Source: Candidatus Sulfopaludibacter sp. SbA3
GTDB taxonomy: Bacteria > Acidobacteriota > Terriglobia > Bryobacterales > Bryobacteraceae
Assembly (NCBI GenBank): GCA_945890485.1
Contig: CAMDCN010000001.1
Location: forward strand, 310,001-374,000
Length of the DNA: 64,000 bases
Direction of reading: 5' to 3'
Part shown: piece by piece, positions 60,276 through 64,000 of the stretch
How positions within the stretch are numbered: the first letter of the stretch is position 1
Layout of the letters: the number at the start of each line of letters is the position of its first letter
Translations under genes and position numbers: made by a program
Notes under the pieces: generated by a model
Told to the model about the DNA's origin: nothing
Seen by the model: the letters and a program-made list of their open reading frames with translations, nothing else
The model's database searches: none

Positions 60276-61441
60276 ATGGAAGCAGGACGCCGGTAGGGAG
60301 AGTTCAGGTAGCGCTTCGATTCCCGGCCCGCGTCGGACTCTGGCGCGCCGCTAACGGCCTGTTGGTAGGCGGCCATAGCCTGAGCTCGTTTCCCCAATAA
60401 ATCGTAGGCCTGACCCAGACGCATCCAGGCGTTCATCGCCGTGTTCACGTCCAGGTTCGCCGTCGCCGCCGTCACCTTGGTCAGGTTCTCGATCGCCGTG
60501 GGATACTCGCGATACCAGAACAGCAGATTGCCACGAGCATATTGAATCTTGCCGGCCGGCAGGTTCTTGAACCCCGCCGCGCCCTCCCGCTTCAACTGGT
60601 CCATGCGCGCCAAAACGGCCAGGGCCTCATCCTTCTGCCCCAAGTCTCCATGCATTTGCACCAGTTCCAGGCGATAGAGATAGTTTCGCGGGAACAGCCG
60701 AATCAGTTCGTTCAGCAATGGCACGGCCTTCTCTGGATGGCGATCCCGGCGATAGGCCACAGCCAGGGCAATCATCGCGTCGATCTTGTTCTTGTCTCCC
60801 TTGGCCGCGACCATCTCGACCGTCCGCAAGCCCCCTTCCTTATCGCCGCGAAACCCGATCAGGAAGCCCAACAGCTTCCAGGTGAAAGGCAAGCTGCCGA
60901 CGATGTAGTCGTGGACGCCCTGAACGAGATAGGCGTCGGTGCGCTTCGGTTCGGCCTCGGTGACCTGCATCGAGAGCTTGCGCGAAAGGGTGAACTGCTT
61001 CAACGATTCGCGCCAGAGTTTTCGGATGAGGAAGTTGTAGTTCGCCTGCAGCCCATGCGCCACACTGAGCAGGTAGATGGCGTCGATATCTTTCGGGTTG
61101 GCGCGGAGGCGGGCCTCGCACAAGGCGATCGCTGTGGCGATGGCTTTGTCGAAGCGATTCTGTTCCGCTTCCGAGGCCACGATCTTGCCGCGATGGAAGA
61201 AGGGATTATTACCGGTCACCAGTTCGCTTTCGAGTGCGCCCGCGCGATCCATCTCGCGGTACAAAATCGCTTGTGCCAGATGGTTGTAACCAGCCGGATC
61301 GTTGGGCCGCGCGGCGACCTCTTTTTCAAAGATCGCGATCGCCGGCTCGTACTCCAGGCTATAAAAATGGTCAAAGCCCGGGCTGACGGTCTGCGCCGGC
61401 AGTAAACAGGGTACAAGCAACGCAAGCCGCAAAAGGTTCAT
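60272..61441 (-). CDS. Secreted TPR-repeat protein
   Basis: This is a 389-residue protein with a signal peptide (MNLLRLALLVPCLLPAQ) and TPR-like repeats: 'YEPAIAIFEKEVAARPNDPA', 'AEQNRFDKAIATAIALCEAR', 'AYRRDRHPEKAVPLLNELIR', 'YPTAIENLTKVTAATANLDV'. The frame stays open far upstream, inside queG, but the ATG at 61441 overlaps the queG stop (ATGA) and gives a signal peptide, so it was chosen. It is probably a cotranscribed envelope protein of unknown role. Confidence 0.82.
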   Translation of the reverse strand: MNLLRLALLVPCLLPAQTVSPGFDHFYSLEYEPAIAIFEKEVAARPNDPAGYNHLAQAILYREMDRAGALESELVTGNNPFFHRGKIVASEAEQNRFDKAIATAIALCEARLRANPKDIDAIYLLSVAHGLQANYNFLIRKLWRESLKQFTLSRKLSMQVTEAEPKRTDAYLVQGVHDYIVGSLPFTWKLLGFLIGFRGDKEGGLRTVEMVAAKGDKNKIDAMIALAVAYRRDRHPEKAVPLLNELIRLFPRNYLYRLELVQMHGDLGQKDEALAVLARMDQLKREGAAGFKNLPAGKIQYARGNLLFWYREYPTAIENLTKVTAATANLDVNTAMNAWMRLGQAYDLLGKRAQAMAAYQQAVSGAPESDAGRESKRYLNSPYRRPASI

Positions 61442-62454
61442 AGTCGCGCCAAAGCCCAGCGGGCATGCTCCTCTATCACCATATCGCCACTGGCGGCCAG
61501 CCGTTCGAGCGGTGCGCGAAAGCGGGGCAGCGCGGCATTGCCCATCGCGATGCAAACGTTGCGCAGGAAACCTTGGTAGCGCGTCCGTTCCACAGGCGTT
61601 CCGGCAAATAGGGCGGAAAACTCCTCGCGGGTCAACGCGGCCATCCGCTCCAGCGGCGGGTCGATCTCGGCATCGAACGCCGGCAACGCGGCGGCCCGGC
61701 GGTTCCACGGGCACACGTCCTGGCAGATGTCGCAGCCAAACAGGTGCCGGCCCATCGGAGTTCGTAGCTCCTCCGGCACGGGCCCCTTCAGTTCGATATT
61801 CAGATACGCGATGCAGAGCCGCGCGTCGAGTTCGAAACGGCCGTCGCGCGGCGCCAGCGCCGCCGTCGGACAGGCGTCGATGCACCGGGTACACGTTCCG
61901 CAGCGATCCGGCGGCGCCGCGTCGGCAGCCAGGTCGAGCGACCAGATCACCTCGCCCAGAAAGAACCAGGAGCCCTGCTGCTGGTTGATCAAACACGTGT
62001 TCTTGCCGATCCAACCCAGCCCCGCCAACCGGGCAAGCGACCGCTCCAGCACCGGAGCCGTGTCGACGCAAATCTTGTAGGCAAACGGCTCGTGCCGGGT
62101 CAGCCCCGCAACCAGCCGTTCCAGGCCCGCTCGCAGAGTATCGTGATAGTCAGCGCCCCAGGCATACCGCGAGATCCATCCGCGCTCGGCATCCGAGAAC
62201 GCTGTCGAATACGGCTCCGGAGTGTTATATAGCTGACCGACGACCAGGACACTCCGTGCCTCGGGTAGCAGCGTTCGTACGTCGGCGCGCTTTACTGCCC
62301 GATGATCGGTCAAGTATCCCATCCGGCCGACCAGACCACGCTGCACCCAATCCATGTAGCCATCGTGATCCGCGTATGGCCCCATCGGAGCAATGCCAGC
62401 GAGCGCAAACCCGCACGCCGCCGCCTCCTGCCTCACCATCTCCGCCGTGATCAT
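61438..62454 (-). CDS. queG: Epoxyqueuosine reductase
   Basis: This is a 338-residue QueG, the last enzyme of queuosine tRNA modification; it reduces epoxyqueuosine to queuosine. The N-terminal cobalamin-binding domain has 'DTAPVLERSLARLAGLGWIG'. Two 4Fe-4S sites are visible: 'CGTCTRCIDACPTAAL', and 'FGCDICQDVCPWNRRA'. A C-terminal HEAT-like stretch ('FLRNVCIAMGNAALPRF') completes it. The start at 62454 overlaps the stop of the upstream gene as ATGA. Confidence 0.94.
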   Translation of the reverse strand: MITAEMVRQEAAACGFALAGIAPMGPYADHDGYMDWVQRGLVGRMGYLTDHRAVKRADVRTLLPEARSVLVVGQLYNTPEPYSTAFSDAERGWISRYAWGADYHDTLRAGLERLVAGLTRHEPFAYKICVDTAPVLERSLARLAGLGWIGKNTCLINQQQGSWFFLGEVIWSLDLAADAAPPDRCGTCTRCIDACPTAALAPRDGRFELDARLCIAYLNIELKGPVPEELRTPMGRHLFGCDICQDVCPWNRRAAALPAFDAEIDPPLERMAALTREEFSALFAGTPVERTRYQGFLRNVCIAMGNAALPRFRAPLERLAASGDMVIEEHARWALARL

Positions 62455-63962
62455 TGGGCTTTGACGTCGACCGTTTTCGTCTCGCGCTCTTCCACCTTCA
62501 CGCTGACGCCACGGTCTGGCAGCGAACCCAAGTACTCGTCGTCCATCCACGCGCCGGCCTCAACCTTGGTGAGCGCGTACAGCGAGTAACTCCCCGGCGC
62601 GACACCGGGCAAAACGAACCGGCCGTCCGCATCGGCTTCGGCTGCCCTATAGCGGCTACGCCGATTGGCCGCGTCAACCGCCGGTACCAACGCCACCACG
62701 GCGCCGGGTGCAGTCCGGCCTTCCACCTTTGCGCCTTGCAACGAGACGACCCAGGTCGTCTCCACGGTCTGCCCCGCGGCGCCCGACAGGTCGAGCGTCC
62801 CTTCGCGTTCGCCAAGCAGGACGGACTTCAGAAAAGCCCCTGGCGGCAGACGATACACGTTGGGGCTGTAGCGCCCCGGCGTCAACGGGCCAATAGAGAA
62901 CGCGCCGTCGGTCCCCGTTCGCGACGAACCACCGCCACCCACCATGTCTTCGGCCGATTCGATGGCAATGCCGAGTGTGGTCATGTCCACCGCTCCTTCA
63001 CCCTCGACCCGTAGCCGCCCACGCACCGTAACGCCAGGCTGCATGGTGACGACCACATCGTCGATGTCCCGGCTCACGTCGACCAGCATCCGGGCTTGCA
63101 ATGGCTGTCCGTTGTTGTTGTAGGAACCGGTAATGTCGTACTGTCCCGGCACTAACCCGTTGATGGTGAACCGGCCTCCGGGATCACGGATCTGCACTTG
63201 CGCGCCACTCTCAAAAACGGTAGCGCCAACGCCGCGAGTGGTCAGCGTGAGAGAGGTGTTCGTGAGGGGCGTGTTCGTCACTCCATTCATCAAGCGGCCG
63301 GTCATGCGGTAACCGGGCGACGGGCGCAAGCTGATGTTGATGCCGCGCTGCTCCTGACCGGCGGCTAGCGTCAACAGAGTAGCTTTGCCTGGTTCGGTAG
63401 CGGCTGGAAAAAACGTAGGCGGATACAACTGAGGATCGCCGGGCACCCGTTGGGCCGCTGCGCGAATCAAGTAGGCCTGCGGCTGCAGACCGTAAAGTCG
63501 ATACTGGCCGCGATCATCGGTCGTCCCGGTCGAAACGAGGACAAGCTGCTTTCGCCCCCCCACATAGGCGCGGCGCAGCAGCGTGATCTGGCCGGCGACA
63601 ATGGGGTCGCCGGCCTCATCCGTTACGGTCCCGCTGATGGAGCCGCCCGGGTATAGCTTGATCTGGATCACTGCGGGCTGCTCACCGGGCTTCAGATCAA
63701 TGGACACGTCCGCGTTGCCTTCCGTGAAGAAGCCGGGCCGGGCTGCACGGATCATCAAACGCCCAGGCGGCATCTCAGGCAGGCGGAAGCGGCCAAGCGA
63801 ATCGGTCACGATGGGCTCGGTTGGGCGCGCTACGCTGAGCACCTGCAGGCTCACGCGCCGCAACGGTTCCCCGGTTAACGCGTTCACTACGGTGCCTTCG
63901 ATTGGCCGGGGCAGTTGCCCCCACGCTAAGCAGGCGAGTCCCAATCCAATCCAGATGCGCAC
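62451..63962 (-). CDS. Secreted carboxypeptidase-regulatory-like (CarboxypepD_reg) domain protein
   Basis: This is a 503-residue exported protein starting from GTG at 63962. The signal sequence is IWIGLGLACLAWG. The rest is a string of beta-sandwich Ig-like domains: 'IEGTVVNALTGEPLRRVSLQ', 'GSISGTVTDEAGDPIVAGQI', 'TVRGRLRVEGEGAVDMTTLG', 'DADGRFVLPGVAPGSYSLYA'. Such repeats are abundant in Acidobacteriota envelope proteins and often adjoin TonB-type receptors, but no TonB domain follows here. The gene is complete, although no ribosome site is clear in the 38 bp to the window edge. Confidence 0.83.
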   Translation of the reverse strand: MRIWIGLGLACLAWGQLPRPIEGTVVNALTGEPLRRVSLQVLSVARPTEPIVTDSLGRFRLPEMPPGRLMIRAARPGFFTEGNADVSIDLKPGEQPAVIQIKLYPGGSISGTVTDEAGDPIVAGQITLLRRAYVGGRKQLVLVSTGTTDDRGQYRLYGLQPQAYLIRAAAQRVPGDPQLYPPTFFPAATEPGKATLLTLAAGQEQRGINISLRPSPGYRMTGRLMNGVTNTPLTNTSLTLTTRGVGATVFESGAQVQIRDPGGRFTINGLVPGQYDITGSYNNNGQPLQARMLVDVSRDIDDVVVTMQPGVTVRGRLRVEGEGAVDMTTLGIAIESAEDMVGGGGSSRTGTDGAFSIGPLTPGRYSPNVYRLPPGAFLKSVLLGEREGTLDLSGAAGQTVETTWVVSLQGAKVEGRTAPGAVVALVPAVDAANRRSRYRAAEADADGRFVLPGVAPGSYSLYALTKVEAGAWMDDEYLGSLPDRGVSVKVEERETKTVDVKAQ

Positions 63963-64000
63963 GATCTTTATGGTACCTGACTGGTCCGGAACCGTTCATC

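Noticed and set aside
61442-62071. N-terminal extension of the TPR gene through queG
   Set aside because: It overlaps a well-supported queG; ATGA coupling and a signal peptide mark the start at 61441.

Overview
The window reads as chromosomal DNA of a soil-type Acidobacteriota, most likely the Solibacteres/Bryobacterales branch. This is inferred from the high GC content, the secreted 'carboxypeptidase regulatory-like' protein at the right edge, the HTH-S24-like regulator, many small secreted TPR proteins, a FecR/tryptophan-rich envelope protein and several epimerase/glycosyltransferase operons. No integrase, transposase, phage gene or CRISPR array is visible. Nearly all genes are packed into operons with 1-4 bp start/stop overlaps.

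Region by region. (1) 1-5983, minus strand: an isc iron-sulfur operon in the order iscR-iscS-iscU-iscA-hscB-hscA-iscX. A sigma70-like promoter and an IscR-type palindrome lie in front of iscR. A small secreted protein and a GNAT acetyltransferase follow. The fdx gene normally found between hscA and iscX is absent. (2) 6242-13203, plus strand: a polyprenyl-phosphate sugar transferase, tRNA-Gly(UCC) with its own promoter, then one tightly coupled operon: GT2-methyltransferase fusion, Zn-dehydrogenase, sugar isomerase, NAD epimerase, a lone nuoB and pgeF. A terminator is shared with a convergent DksA-like gene. (3) 14110-20347, minus: a molybdopterin oxidoreductase, a lipoprotein and a GT-C-like membrane protein in one operon, and an ankyrin/CxxCH/toroid protein upstream. 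(4) 20451-30160: an envelope sugar pyruvyltransferase, MutT, a thioredoxin-like protein, a second IscU-like scaffold, RNase R, then an adenosine-specific kinase/epimerase/DapA-like/metY run. (5) 30168-38495: GT4, a Tat-type dipeptide epimerase, a bacilliredoxin, a large FecR repeat protein, TIGR04283 GT plus SDR, an orphan binding lipoprotein and a YkgJ cysteine-cluster protein. (6) 38526-44040: purC-cvpA-gph-FAD oxidoreductase-Nramp operon closed by a strong terminator. (7) 44040-50861: FAD reductase, TPR and small membrane proteins, then an accessory-looking stretch. It holds a secreted protein made of nine near-identical 24-residue CYPC repeats, a lineage-type unknown ORF with a palindrome at its start codon, and an HTH/S24-like regulator near an 18-bp perfect palindrome. 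(8) 51089-63962: ubiX-pheA-FAD oxidase, a hydrolase-propeller fusion, the rpsA-HU-HIT cluster with a clear promoter, TPR proteins, a second GT-C-like protein, queG and a carboxypeptidase-regulatory-like protein.

The most unusual items are the CYPC repeat protein (48305-49081), the ankyrin-haem-toroid protein (18443-20347), the domain shared between a lipoprotein and the tail of its operon partner (14110-16418), the Nramp-like transporter lacking the DPGN motif, the orphan nuoB, and the palindromes around 49484-51025. Functions are assigned from recognised motifs only; no database search was possible.
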